The notes under the pieces were generated by a model. That model did no database searches. It worked only from the letters and a program-made list of their open reading frames with translations, and was not told the DNA's origin. A DNA stretch of 64,000 nucleotides, from the NCBI RefSeq assembly GCF_004028635.1, contig NZ_RQJW01000023.1, positions 46,145 through 110,144 of the forward strand, read 5' to 3'. Position 1 is the stretch's first letter. Each line of letters opens with the position of its first letter. The position numbers were made by a program, and so were the translations under genes. Source of the DNA: Streptomyces cyaneus (GTDB lineage: Bacteria > Actinomycetota > Actinomycetes > Streptomycetales > Streptomycetaceae). Positions 44,463-52,463 of the stretch are shown piece after piece.

Positions 44463-45197
44463 ATGTCCAAGGAATTCGAGATCGCCCGCGAGTTCGAGGT
44501 CGACGCCACGCCCGAGCAGGTCTGGGAGGCGGTCACCTCCGGCACCGGCGGCTGGCTGTGGCCGATGGAGCCGCCGGAGCCGCGCGAGGGCGGCAAGGGG
44601 CCCTTCGGATCGACGGTTACCGCCTGGGACCCGCCGCACCGCTACACCAACCGCGTCGAGGACGTCGAGGGGATCTCCGAGCAGACCGCCAACCAGCTCG
44701 ACTACACGATCGAGTCACGCGACGAGGGCCGTCGGGCCTGGGTGCGGTACGTGCACAGCGGGATCTTCGTCGACGACTGGGACAACCAGTACGACGGCGC
44801 CGCCAAGCACACCGAGTTCTACCTGCACACTCTGCGCCAGTACCTGACGCACTTCGACGGCCGGACCGCCGCCTTCGCGACCTTCGACGGACCTGAGGCG
44901 TCGAAGGCCGCGGACGCGCTCGTCGCCGTCGGGCGGGCGCTCGGCGTCGGGGAGGACGTGTCCGCGGGTACGCGGGTGACGGTCCACGGGCCCGACGAGT
45001 TCGACGCCGTGGTCGACTTCCGCAACCCGTACTTCATCGGGCTGCGCACGGACCGGGGCCTCACCCGCTTCTTCGGGCGCAACCACTGGGGCTACCCGGT
45101 CGGCATCTCCCTGCACGACTTCACGCCGGGCACCGACATCAAGGAGTGCGAAGCCGCCTGGCAGGACTGGCTGAACGGCGTGTTCAGCCAGTCCTGA
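44463..45197 (+). CDS. SRPBCC/AHSA1 domain protein
   Basis: The 244-residue protein starts with an SRPBCC (START/Bet v1) fold: EIAREFEVDATPEQVWEAVTSGTGGWLWPM and SGIFVDDWDNQYDGAAKHTEFYLHTLRQYLTHF, the family's terminal helix. A further ~100 residues (RTAAFATFDGPEASKAADALV onward) form a second SRPBCC-like part. It binds a hydrophobic ligand of unknown type. It is the second gene of an ArsR-SRPBCC operon. Confidence 0.85.
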   Translation: MSKEFEIAREFEVDATPEQVWEAVTSGTGGWLWPMEPPEPREGGKGPFGSTVTAWDPPHRYTNRVEDVEGISEQTANQLDYTIESRDEGRRAWVRYVHSGIFVDDWDNQYDGAAKHTEFYLHTLRQYLTHFDGRTAAFATFDGPEASKAADALVAVGRALGVGEDVSAGTRVTVHGPDEFDAVVDFRNPYFIGLRTDRGLTRFFGRNHWGYPVGISLHDFTPGTDIKECEAAWQDWLNGVFSQS

Positions 45198-45209
45198 GCC
45201 TGGCCGGGG

Positions 45210-47036
45210 CTACGGGCGGAACCGCAGCACCTGCGGGTCGTGGTCGCTGATCTGGTCGTTGAACTCCGAGTTGACGTGCACGCTGTCGTACTCGAAGTCG
45301 CAGGAGCGCCGGATCGACGGGCTGATCAGGATCTGGTCCAGGGTCTGGGCGTTGCCCTGGTAGACGTACGAGTAACGCTCGCTCTTGGGCAGCGACTTGA
45401 TCGCCGACCACAGTGCGCCGTCGTCCTCCAGCAGCTTGGCGGTGCCGGAGAACTCGAAGTCGTTGATGTCGCCGAGCGTGACGACGTCCGCGTTCTTCTG
45501 GACGGCCAGGATGTCCTTGACGAAGGCGTTGACGGCACTCGCCTGGAGGTGGCGCTGGGTCTCCGAGCTGCGGGTCGGCGGCTGGTACTGCGCGTGCAGC
45601 GACTGGTCGCCGCCCTTGGAGGCGAAGTGGTTGGCGATCACGAAGACCGTGCGGCCGCGGAAGACGAACTCGCCGGCCAGCGGCTTGCGGCTGTTGGTCC
45701 AGGCGGCGTTCGCCGGGTCGATACGACCGGGGGAGACCGTCAGGGCCGCCTTGCCGTTCGCCTTGGTCACGCCGACGGCGGTCGTCGCGTCGCCGCCCGC
45801 GCGGTCGATGAAGGAGACCCGCTCGGGGTTGAACAGGAACACCTGGCGGATGTTGCCGCCCGGCTCCCCACCGTCGGCCTTGTCGACCGGGTCGATGGAA
45901 CGCCACTCGTACGCCGGGCCACCCGCGGCCACGATCGCGTCGATCAGCTTCTGCATCGTCTGGTCGGCGGCGACCGTACCGTCGTTCTTCGCGCCGTTGT
46001 TGTCCTGGATCTCCTCCAGGGACACGATGTCGGGCGACTGGAGGTTGTTCACGATCGCGGAGGCGTGCTCGGCGAAGGTGGCGTCGGACGGGTCGAGGTT
46101 CTCGACGTTGTACGTCGCGACCGCCAGCTCGCCGCGCCCCTGCTTCTGGGTCGTCTCCCGCTTGATGCCACCGCTCTTGAGCGTGCCGAGCTCGCTCGCG
46201 ACGAGGGTGTAGCCACCGAACTGGCTGTAGTCCAGCGGGCCGGTGGTGGTGCCGGCGAGAGTGTCGCCGACGTTCGCGACCGGGAAGTCGGCCGTGGCGC
46301 CCAGCGACTGGATCTGCAGGCGTCCGGTGTTCTGCGACTCGTAGGAGCCGTAGACCGTGCCGCCGCGGCGGTTGCGGTGCTCCCACGGCTTCACCGTGAC
46401 CCACAGCTCGCTGTACGGGTCGGTCGCGGTGACCACGCGTGCGTCGGCGACCTGGAGGTTCATGCCCTCCAGGGACTCGTAGTGGTCGAGGGCGTACTTC
46501 GACGGCTGAAGCGTCAGGCCGTTGACCGAGCCGTTCGCGGCGGTGTCGCCGACCGGGGCGTACGCGTCCGGCACCGAGTCCTCGTCGACGACCGTCGCGG
46601 CCGGGACGGCGTTGCCGCCGGAGACGACGGTGATCGTCGGCTTGGTGATCTCGGTCAGCGACTGGTTGCCGGAGGAGGCGCCGCCCGGGACGTACTCGGC
46701 GACCGTGCCGGAGACCAGGACCGAGTCGCCCACGGCGACCTTCGGGACGGAGCTGGTGAAGACGAAGACGCCCTCGCTGGTGGCCGGGTCGGCATCCGCG
46801 TCCGGATCCTGGATCCAGAAGCCTCTGGACGAGCCGTAGGTGCGCACGCCGGTGACGATTCCGGCCACATCCGCGACCTGCTTGCCGGCGTACGGGGATA
46901 TTCGGGTGCTGCCCTGGATGTCATGGATGCGCACGGAGTCGGCGTGCGCGGGCGCGGTGAGGACAACGGTGGAAGCCGCGGAACAGACGGCGGCGACGGT
47001 GAGCGCGGCGAGACGCGCGGACTTCTTGCTCGGCAA
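45210..47036 (-). CDS. Secreted ExeM/NucH-type endonuclease
   Basis: The 608-residue protein begins with a Sec signal (SKKSARLAALTVAAVCSAASTVVLTAPAHA, 30 residues in two parts) and an OB-fold-like region (VADVAGIVTGVRTYGSSRGFWIQDP). It ends in an endonuclease/exonuclease/phosphatase domain from about residue 300, with ATYNVENLDPSD, IVSLEEIQDNNGAK, ANHFASKGGDQSLHAQY, VVTLGDINDFEFSG and ISDHDPQVLRF. The metal and catalytic residues (Asn, Glu, His, Asp, His) are present. It probably degrades extracellular DNA for phosphate or nucleotides. The start is a TTG at 47036 with GGAGGG 8 nt upstream. Confidence 0.9.
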   Translation of the reverse strand: MPSKKSARLAALTVAAVCSAASTVVLTAPAHADSVRIHDIQGSTRISPYAGKQVADVAGIVTGVRTYGSSRGFWIQDPDADADPATSEGVFVFTSSVPKVAVGDSVLVSGTVAEYVPGGASSGNQSLTEITKPTITVVSGGNAVPAATVVDEDSVPDAYAPVGDTAANGSVNGLTLQPSKYALDHYESLEGMNLQVADARVVTATDPYSELWVTVKPWEHRNRRGGTVYGSYESQNTGRLQIQSLGATADFPVANVGDTLAGTTTGPLDYSQFGGYTLVASELGTLKSGGIKRETTQKQGRGELAVATYNVENLDPSDATFAEHASAIVNNLQSPDIVSLEEIQDNNGAKNDGTVAADQTMQKLIDAIVAAGGPAYEWRSIDPVDKADGGEPGGNIRQVFLFNPERVSFIDRAGGDATTAVGVTKANGKAALTVSPGRIDPANAAWTNSRKPLAGEFVFRGRTVFVIANHFASKGGDQSLHAQYQPPTRSSETQRHLQASAVNAFVKDILAVQKNADVVTLGDINDFEFSGTAKLLEDDGALWSAIKSLPKSERYSYVYQGNAQTLDQILISPSIRRSCDFEYDSVHVNSEFNDQISDHDPQVLRFRP

Positions 47037-47124
47037 CGGGAATCCCTCCGGGGACGTACGTGGGCGCCGGGACGAGGGTGGTGCATGGAACGGTGGGTGC
47101 AGGCGCGACCGGTGGGGCGGTGGC

Positions 47125-47177
47125 GACGCGCGTAGAAAATACAGTGAACAGATGTCCGCCCGGTTTCTACGCGCGTC
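47125..47177. repeat. 14-bp perfect inverted repeat upstream of the nuclease
   Basis: GACGCGCGTAGAAA (47125-47138) and TTTCTACGCGCGTC (47164-47177) are exact reverse complements 25 nt apart. They lie within the 317-bp gap between the nuclease and the next gene, about 90-140 nt upstream of the nuclease start. A minus-strand TTGACA lies at 47207-47202 and a GTTCACT sits in the loop. The structure may be an operator, a structured leader, or both. The rest of the gap shows no gene. Confidence 0.7.
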
Positions 47178-47353
47178 AATCTCCTGCCTGGTCACACCAG
47201 TTGTCAAGGTTTCGGCCATGTACACCTCCCGACCGGGAGATGAACCGGGCGGCATGGGTGGAAATCCGTCTAGGCTGAGCGGTTGAGCCGTGATGTGCAG
47301 CGGCTGAGCCGTGTTGCGTACGGCACTGCAGAGCGTCCGAGGAGAACCAACCG

Positions 47354-48796
47354 ATGTCAGAGAGCTCCCGCTCCCCCCTGCCGCCGGTGCGGCTGCATCC
47401 CGAAGCGGAGCTGGCGCGGGACGCGCTGTCCACGCCGTTGCTCTCCCGGGCCGCGCGGCTGGCCCGCTGGGCCGGGCCCGACACCCGGGTCGACGCCGGC
47501 GGCGGGCTCGCCGACGAGCAACTCCCGGCCGCCGCCGAGCTGCTCGGGCTGAGCGGGGACGACGCCGCCGCGTACGCGAGCGAGGCCTGGCGGGTGGCCG
47601 TCGACACCGGGCTGGTCGAGGTCGTCGACGAGGAGGCGGGCACGGTCGCCGCCGGCGCGGAGCTGGCCCTGCTGACCAGCGGTTCGCCGCAGGACGTACT
47701 CGAAGTGTGGACAGGGGCTCTGGAGGCGGTACTCGCGGATGCGAGCGTGCCCGACCTCGACGACCTGGTCGACGCCATGGACGAGGGCGGCGAGGTCGAC
47801 TTCTCCTCGCTGGACTGGGACCCGGAGGCCGAGGCCGAGTTCCTCGACGGGGTGCTCGGCAACCTGTACCTGCTGACGGTCAGCGAGGATGCGCCGGGGG
47901 AGGGGGCCGTGCCGCTGCCCGCCCTCGCCGCGTCGATGATCGTGCCCAGCGACATGGGCGAACCCACGAACGACGTGCTGGAGCAGGTGTCCGACGCGAT
48001 GATGCGCCTGGACGACCAGTTCCGGCTGCTGGAGCCGGTCGGGCTCGTGGCGTACCAGCCGGTGGACGAGGCGCTGATGGCGGACGTCGAAGGCGCCGCC
48101 GAGGAGCCGTCGGCCGCCGTCGACGACACCGACGTCTCGCGCTACGGCATGGTGCGGCTGACCCCGCTCGGGCTGTACGGGCTGCGGGCCCGGCTGCTGG
48201 AGGCCGGGTTCGAGGCGCCCGCGGTCGGGGACCTCGCGGACAAGGGCGCCGACGCGCTGCTCGACGGCACGGCCGCCTTTCCGCAGAACGCCGCGCAGGC
48301 CGAGACCGAGCAGTGGCTGGCCCGGCGCGAATCCCTCGCCGCGGCACGGGAGTTGCTGGCTGCGGCGCGGGGCCTGGACGCCGGGGCGCCGCTGCGACGG
48401 CTGCGCTGCCAGCAGGCGCTGTCCCTGGTGGGGGCGGAGGCCGAGCCGGCGCTGCGGGAGGTTCTCGACGATCCGGAACTGGGCGGGCTGGCCCGTGTGT
48501 GGCTGACCGAGGCGGGGTTCTCCGACGTTCCGGCGCCGTCCCAGGACCTGGTGTTCTGGCTGACCGTCGACACGGTTGCCGCGCAACTGGCGGCCGAGGG
48601 GAACTCCGAGGAGCTGAGGGCGCTGGTGGAGGGGCTGGCCGCGCAGCACAGTGGGTTCTTCGCGGCGGCGTGGCGGGTCGATCATCCGGCCACGGCGGAT
48701 GTGCTGGAGGCGATGGGGCGGTTGCATCCGGACAAGAAGATCGCTAAGGAAGCGCGGAAGGCTGCGTTCAAGGCGCGGTCGCAGCAGGGGGGTTGA
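47354..48796 (+). CDS. Conserved large actinobacterial protein, function unknown
   Basis: The 480-residue soluble, mostly helical and acidic protein begins MSESSRSPLPPVRLHPEAEL and has an internal WD-type VFWLTVDTVAAQLA segment and Lys/Arg-rich tail (KKIAKEARKAAFKARSQQ). It has no signal peptide, membrane helix or catalytic motif. The MVRLTPLGLYGLRARLLEAGF stretch looks like a winged-helix signature and suggests a regulatory or adaptor role. I do not recognise the family beyond streptomycete conservation. It is divergent from the nuclease. Confidence 0.7.
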   Translation: MSESSRSPLPPVRLHPEAELARDALSTPLLSRAARLARWAGPDTRVDAGGGLADEQLPAAAELLGLSGDDAAAYASEAWRVAVDTGLVEVVDEEAGTVAAGAELALLTSGSPQDVLEVWTGALEAVLADASVPDLDDLVDAMDEGGEVDFSSLDWDPEAEAEFLDGVLGNLYLLTVSEDAPGEGAVPLPALAASMIVPSDMGEPTNDVLEQVSDAMMRLDDQFRLLEPVGLVAYQPVDEALMADVEGAAEEPSAAVDDTDVSRYGMVRLTPLGLYGLRARLLEAGFEAPAVGDLADKGADALLDGTAAFPQNAAQAETEQWLARRESLAAARELLAAARGLDAGAPLRRLRCQQALSLVGAEAEPALREVLDDPELGGLARVWLTEAGFSDVPAPSQDLVFWLTVDTVAAQLAAEGNSEELRALVEGLAAQHSGFFAAAWRVDHPATADVLEAMGRLHPDKKIAKEARKAAFKARSQQGG

Positions 48797-48912
48797 CGGC
48801 CGGTTGGCGGGTGCGGGTGCGTGGGGGCTGGTCGCGCAGTTCCCCGCGTCCCTAGGGGGTTGCCTGCGCCCGGCGTTGGTTCATGGAAGCGGGTGCCCTG
48901 AGGACGCCTGGT

Positions 48913-48934
48913 GTTCAACCTGTGTTCAGGCATG
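48913..48934 (+). promoter_or_regulatory. PHO box (PhoP-binding direct repeats)
   Basis: GTTCAACCTGT and GTTCAGGCATG are direct 11-nt units with the GTTCA start at 48913 and 48924, the spacing and core of the Streptomyces PHO box. They lie 68 nt before the PhoX-like phosphatase start. Confidence 0.72.
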
Positions 48935-49001
48935 GGCGGGACGGTTGCGCCGACCGGAGTCCGCCACCTCCCACGGCACACCCACCGTCACAGGAGACAC
49001 C

Positions 49002-50441
49002 ATGTCGCTCACCCGCAGGGACTTCGCCAGAAACTCCGCGATCACCGGTGCCGGTGTCGCACTGGCGGGCAGTGTCGGCGCTCTCGGCTCCGCCCCGAAC
49101 GCGCTCGCGTCCACCGACGCCGAGAGCACGGGCGAGGCGGCGGCGTACGGCGGTGTCGGGTACGGACCGCTGATCCCGGACCCCGAGGGCATCCTCGCGC
49201 TGCCCGCCGGGTTCAAGTACCGCGTCATCACCTACAGCGGGAAGACCAAGCTGGAGTCGGGCGAGTACACCCCCTCCAACCACGACGGCACGGCCACCTT
49301 CGACGGCCCCCGCGGCACCACCCTCCTCGTCAACAACCACGAGCTGAAGGGCCCGCGCGCCAACTGGAAGTACCCGGTCCCGCTCACCGAGGGCCTCGTC
49401 TACGACCCCGCCGCGGCCGGCGGCTGCACCGTCGTCGAGGTCCGCCCCGGCGGCCAGGTCGCCGAATGGGTCGGCATCGCGGGCACCTCCACCAACTGCG
49501 CGGGCGGCAGCACCCCTTGGGGCACCTGGCTCACCTGCGAGGAGAACTCCGACAAGGCCGGCACCAACGGCATGACCAAGGACCACGGCTACGTCTTCGA
49601 GGTCGACCCCATCGACCGGCGCGCCAACCGCGACCCCAAGCCGCTGAAGTTCTTCGGCCGCTACGACCACGAGGCCGTCGTCATCGACCCCAAGCGCGGC
49701 CACGCCTACCTCACCGAGGACGCGGCCTCACCCAACGGCCTGTTCTTCCGCTGGACCCCGCCGAAGGGCTTCGAGTACGGCCGCGGCAAGTTCCGCACGC
49801 TCGCCGACGACGCCGGTGTCCTCCAGGCGCCCAAGTGCTTCGACTCCGGCGGCAAGTTCATCGACGACCTCTCCCGCGCCACAAAGATCGGCACGGTCTA
49901 CGGCGTCGACTGGGTCGACGTCCCCGACCGCGACGCGAAGACCACGCCCGTGCGCAAGCAGTTCGCCGCCGGCGAGATCACCCGCGCCCGCAAGCTGGAG
50001 GGCATGTGGTGGGGCGACGGCGGCGCCTACATCGTCTCCTCCTACGCCCGTGCGGAGAGCCCCGTCCAGCACGACGGCCAGGTCTGGTTCTACGACCCCA
50101 AGCGCCGCACGCTCACGCTGAAGGTCCTGCTCGGCGTCAACCCCGACCCGGCCAAGGACGGAGCCTTCGACGGCCCCGACAACATCACCGTGTCCCCGTA
50201 CGGCGGCCTGGTCATCGCCGAGGACGGGGAAGGCATCCAGCACCTCTTCGGCGCCACGGACAGCGGCCGCACGTACCCCATCGCCCGCAACGAGCTGAAC
50301 ATCGGGACCGAGGAGGAGCCGGAGTACAGCGAGTTCACCGGCGTCACCTTCTCGTGTGACGGCAGGACCCTTTACGCCAACATCCAGACCCCGGGCATCA
50401 TGCTCGCCATCACCGGGCCCTGGAAGCGGCAGCGGCGGTAA
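49002..50441 (+). CDS. PhoX-type (DUF839) alkaline phosphatase, Tat-exported
   Basis: The 479-residue enzyme begins MSLTRRDFARNSAIT, a twin-arginine signal, and is a PhoX-family beta-propeller. Metal-site motifs are TTLLVNNHELKGP, TWLTCEENSDKAG (the Cys/Glu pair that ligates iron in PhoX), VFEVDPIDR and KLEGMWWGDGGAYIVSS. PhoX hydrolyses phosphomonoesters using iron and calcium outside the cell. ATG 49002 has GGAG upstream. The PHO box ahead implies phosphate-starvation control. The next gene region holds Y RNAs. Confidence 0.9.
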   Translation: MSLTRRDFARNSAITGAGVALAGSVGALGSAPNALASTDAESTGEAAAYGGVGYGPLIPDPEGILALPAGFKYRVITYSGKTKLESGEYTPSNHDGTATFDGPRGTTLLVNNHELKGPRANWKYPVPLTEGLVYDPAAAGGCTVVEVRPGGQVAEWVGIAGTSTNCAGGSTPWGTWLTCEENSDKAGTNGMTKDHGYVFEVDPIDRRANRDPKPLKFFGRYDHEAVVIDPKRGHAYLTEDAASPNGLFFRWTPPKGFEYGRGKFRTLADDAGVLQAPKCFDSGGKFIDDLSRATKIGTVYGVDWVDVPDRDAKTTPVRKQFAAGEITRARKLEGMWWGDGGAYIVSSYARAESPVQHDGQVWFYDPKRRTLTLKVLLGVNPDPAKDGAFDGPDNITVSPYGGLVIAEDGEGIQHLFGATDSGRTYPIARNELNIGTEEEPEYSEFTGVTFSCDGRTLYANIQTPGIMLAITGPWKRQRR

Positions 50442-50496
50442 TTAATTCACTCGCCCGGCTCGAGTTGCGCCTCCTACAGTGAGATCACAACGTCAC

Positions 50497-50575
50497 GCAC
50501 CTCCCGGTGCGAAGGCGGCGGCTACTTCTTTCCAAGAGAATCCCACGCCGCAGCCGACTTGATCTCGGGAGGCGC
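50497..50575 (+). ncRNA. Y RNA-like small RNA, short form (Ro60-associated)
   Basis: A terminal stem pairs GCACCTCCCG (50497-50506) with CGGGAGGCGC (50566-50575), interrupted by one A-C mismatch. The core (CCCGGTGCG, then GGC..CGG.TACTTC, and GCCGACT..GATCTCGGG on the 3' side) is nearly identical to the next RNA. An internal GCGGCG/CGCCGC stem (50515-50520/50546-50551) closes the body. A TACAGT -10-like hexamer at 50475-50480 would start transcription near 50487. An upstream GCGCCTCC (50467-50474) could compete for the 3' arm. Bacterial Y RNAs scaffold Ro60 and effector nucleases. Confidence 0.7.
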
Positions 50576-50582
50576 AGCTCAT

Positions 50583-50736
50583 GGTGGGTGCCCGGTGCGC
50601 AGGCAACGGTTACTTCATTGGATCTGGCGGTTGCGGGTTCGAGTCCCGTCATCGACTTCGGGTCGGTGTAGCTCAATTCGGTAGAGCACCAGGCTAAAGT
50701 CCGTCGCCGACTCCTGATCTCGGGCACCCACCTTTT
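50583..50736 (+). ncRNA. YrlA-like Y RNA with circularly permuted tRNA mimic
   Basis: A 12-bp perfect terminal stem, GGTGGGTGCCCG (50583-50594) with CGGGCACCCACC (50721-50732), ends in TTTT. Inside is the same Ro-side core as the preceding RNA. The insertion carries a T-arm GCGGG-TTCGAGT-CCCGT (50633-50649), a 7-bp acceptor stem CATCGAC (50650-50656) with GTCGGTG (50662-50668) closed by TTCGG, then T8/A9 and a D-arm GCTC-N9-GAGC (50671-50687). This is a tRNA without an anticodon arm, rearranged so its ends are joined. Bacterial YrlA RNAs next to Ro60 genes are known to mimic tRNA in this way. It lies 46 nt before the Ro60 gene. Confidence 0.85.
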
Positions 50737-50761
50737 GCTGTGCCTCCCTCCGAAACACCAA

Positions 50762-50780
50762 TGAATTCGGGGGGAATTCA
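50762..50780 (+). promoter_or_regulatory. Hairpin holding the Ro60 gene ribosome site
   Basis: TGAATTC-GGGGG-GAATTCA is a perfect 7-bp stem whose loop is the purine-rich ribosome site, two bases before ATG 50783. It could modulate translation of the Ro60 protein. Confidence 0.45.
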
Positions 50781-50782
50781 CC

Positions 50783-52366
50783 ATGGCGCGATTCAACACG
50801 CGTGCCGCCAAGCCGCGGCCGACCTCGCGGGTCACCTCGACGGGGCGGGTGCTGCGTACGTACGAGGGCGGCCGTGGCCGCGAGCGCGACGCGCGCTCCG
50901 AAGTCTTCCTGCTCGCCGTCTCCAACTTCGTCACGCAGCAGACCTTTTACGAGTCCGGCGCCGACCGCGACGACCGGTTCGCGCGGCTCGTGGCCGAGCT
51001 CGCCGTCACCGACCCGGAGTGGACCGCCGGACTGCTCGGCTGGCTGCGCGGCGAGGGCAACCTCCGTACGGCCTCGATCGTGGGCGCCGCCGAGTACGTG
51101 AAGGCACGCCTCGACGCGGGCGTCACCGACGGCCCGACCAACCGGCAGGTCATCGACTCCGTACTCCAGCGGCCCGACGAACCCGGCGAACTGCTCGCCT
51201 ACTGGACCGCGATGTACGGCCGCAACGTCCCGAAGCCCGTCAAGCGCGGTATCGCCGACGCCGTACGGCGTCTCTACGGCGGCAAGTCGCTGCTGAAGTA
51301 CGACACCGCGTCCAAGGGCTACCGCTTCGGCGACGTCCTCAACCTGGTGCACGCGGCCCCGGACCCGGACAAGCCGTGGCAGGGCGAGCTGTTCCAGTAC
51401 GCCCTCGACCGCCGGCACAACCCCGACACCGCGCTGCCCCCGGAGTCCAACCGGACCCTGGTCGCGCACCGCGAGCTGATGGCGCTGCCCGTGGAGGAGC
51501 GGCGTGCGGTGGTCACGTCGGAGGGCGGTGCCGAGCGGCTCGCGGCGGCCGGGATGACGTGGGAGGCGCTGGCGGGCTGGCTGCAGGGGCCGATGGACAA
51601 GGCGGCCTGGGAGGCCGTGATCCCGTCCATGGGTTCCATGGCGCTGGTCCGCAACCTGCGGAACTTCGACGAGGCCGGAGTCTCGGACGAGGTGGCCGCG
51701 CAGGTGGCGGCCCGGATCAGCGACCCGGCGGAGGTCGTACGCTCGCGGCAGTTCCCCTTCCGGTACCTCGCCGCCTACCAGCACGCGCCGTCGCTGCGCT
51801 GGGCGTACCCGCTGGAGCAGGCGCTCGGCCACTCGCTGGCCAACGTGCCCGCGCTGCCCGGCCGGACGCTGGTCCTCGTCGACCGCTCGGGCTCGATGTT
51901 CTGGTCGCGGCTGTCCGACCGCTCGCAGCTCAACCGCGCCGACGCGGCGGCGATCTTCGGCACGGCGCTCGCACTGCGGGCGGCGGACGCGGATCTCGTC
52001 CAGTTCGGGACGGACAGCGACGAGGTCGCCTTCCGTCGCGGCGAGTCGGTGCTGAAGGTGCTGGAGCGCTTCGGTGACCTCGGCGGCACCGACACCACCG
52101 AGGCGGTGCGCCGGCACTACCGGAAGCACGACCGCGTACTCATCGTCACGGACGAGCAGTACGCGCCCAGCCGCCACGGCGACCCGACCGAGCAGGTCCC
52201 GGCCGATGTGCCGGTCTACACCTGGAACCTGGCCGGGTACCGAGCGGGGCACGGCCCGTCGGGGAAGGGCAACCGGCACACCTTCGGGGGCCTGTCGGAC
52301 GCGGCTTTCCGGATGGTGCCGCTGCTTGAGTCCGCCCGGGACGCCGACTGGCCCTGGGCTGCCTGA
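50783..52366 (+). CDS. rsr: Ro60/Rsr (TROVE-domain) RNA-binding protein
   Basis: The 527-residue protein has an N-terminal TROVE ring of HEAT-like helices (NFVTQQTFYESGADRDDRFARLVAELA, WTAGLLGWLRGEGNLRTASIVGAAEYV) and a C-terminal von Willebrand A domain with MIDAS motif VLVDRSGSMFWSRLSDRSQ and TDTTEAV. Ro60 binds Y RNA and misfolded RNA and, in bacteria, tethers PNPase through Y RNA. Two Y RNAs precede it directly. No rtcB or PNPase gene lies in the window. ATG 50783 is set by the hairpin ribosome site. Confidence 0.93.
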   Translation: MARFNTRAAKPRPTSRVTSTGRVLRTYEGGRGRERDARSEVFLLAVSNFVTQQTFYESGADRDDRFARLVAELAVTDPEWTAGLLGWLRGEGNLRTASIVGAAEYVKARLDAGVTDGPTNRQVIDSVLQRPDEPGELLAYWTAMYGRNVPKPVKRGIADAVRRLYGGKSLLKYDTASKGYRFGDVLNLVHAAPDPDKPWQGELFQYALDRRHNPDTALPPESNRTLVAHRELMALPVEERRAVVTSEGGAERLAAAGMTWEALAGWLQGPMDKAAWEAVIPSMGSMALVRNLRNFDEAGVSDEVAAQVAARISDPAEVVRSRQFPFRYLAAYQHAPSLRWAYPLEQALGHSLANVPALPGRTLVLVDRSGSMFWSRLSDRSQLNRADAAAIFGTALALRAADADLVQFGTDSDEVAFRRGESVLKVLERFGDLGGTDTTEAVRRHYRKHDRVLIVTDEQYAPSRHGDPTEQVPADVPVYTWNLAGYRAGHGPSGKGNRHTFGGLSDAAFRMVPLLESARDADWPWAA

Positions 52367-52383
52367 GGCCGAGTGCCTCGGGC

Positions 52384-52423
52384 GAGAGTGGCCCGCACCG
52401 CGTGGGGAGTGCGGGCCACTCTC
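52384..52423. terminator. Strong hairpin terminator after the Ro60 gene
   Basis: GAGAGTGGCCCGCAC (52384-52398) pairs perfectly with GTGCGGGCCACTCTC (52409-52423), a 15-bp stem with a 10-nt loop. Confidence 0.9.
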
Positions 52424-52463
52424 TCTTCCCACTTCCAGGGTTTGACATCTAACATTTCAGTTC

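Noticed and set aside
47188..47200. DasR (dre) site CTGGT-CAC-ACCAG
   Set aside because: Half-sites resemble dre, but the spacer is three bases instead of four, so it is not a proper match.
50628..50690. Ordinary tRNA gene
   Set aside because: T-arm, acceptor and D-arm are present, but in permuted order and without an anticodon arm; they lie inside a Y RNA stem.
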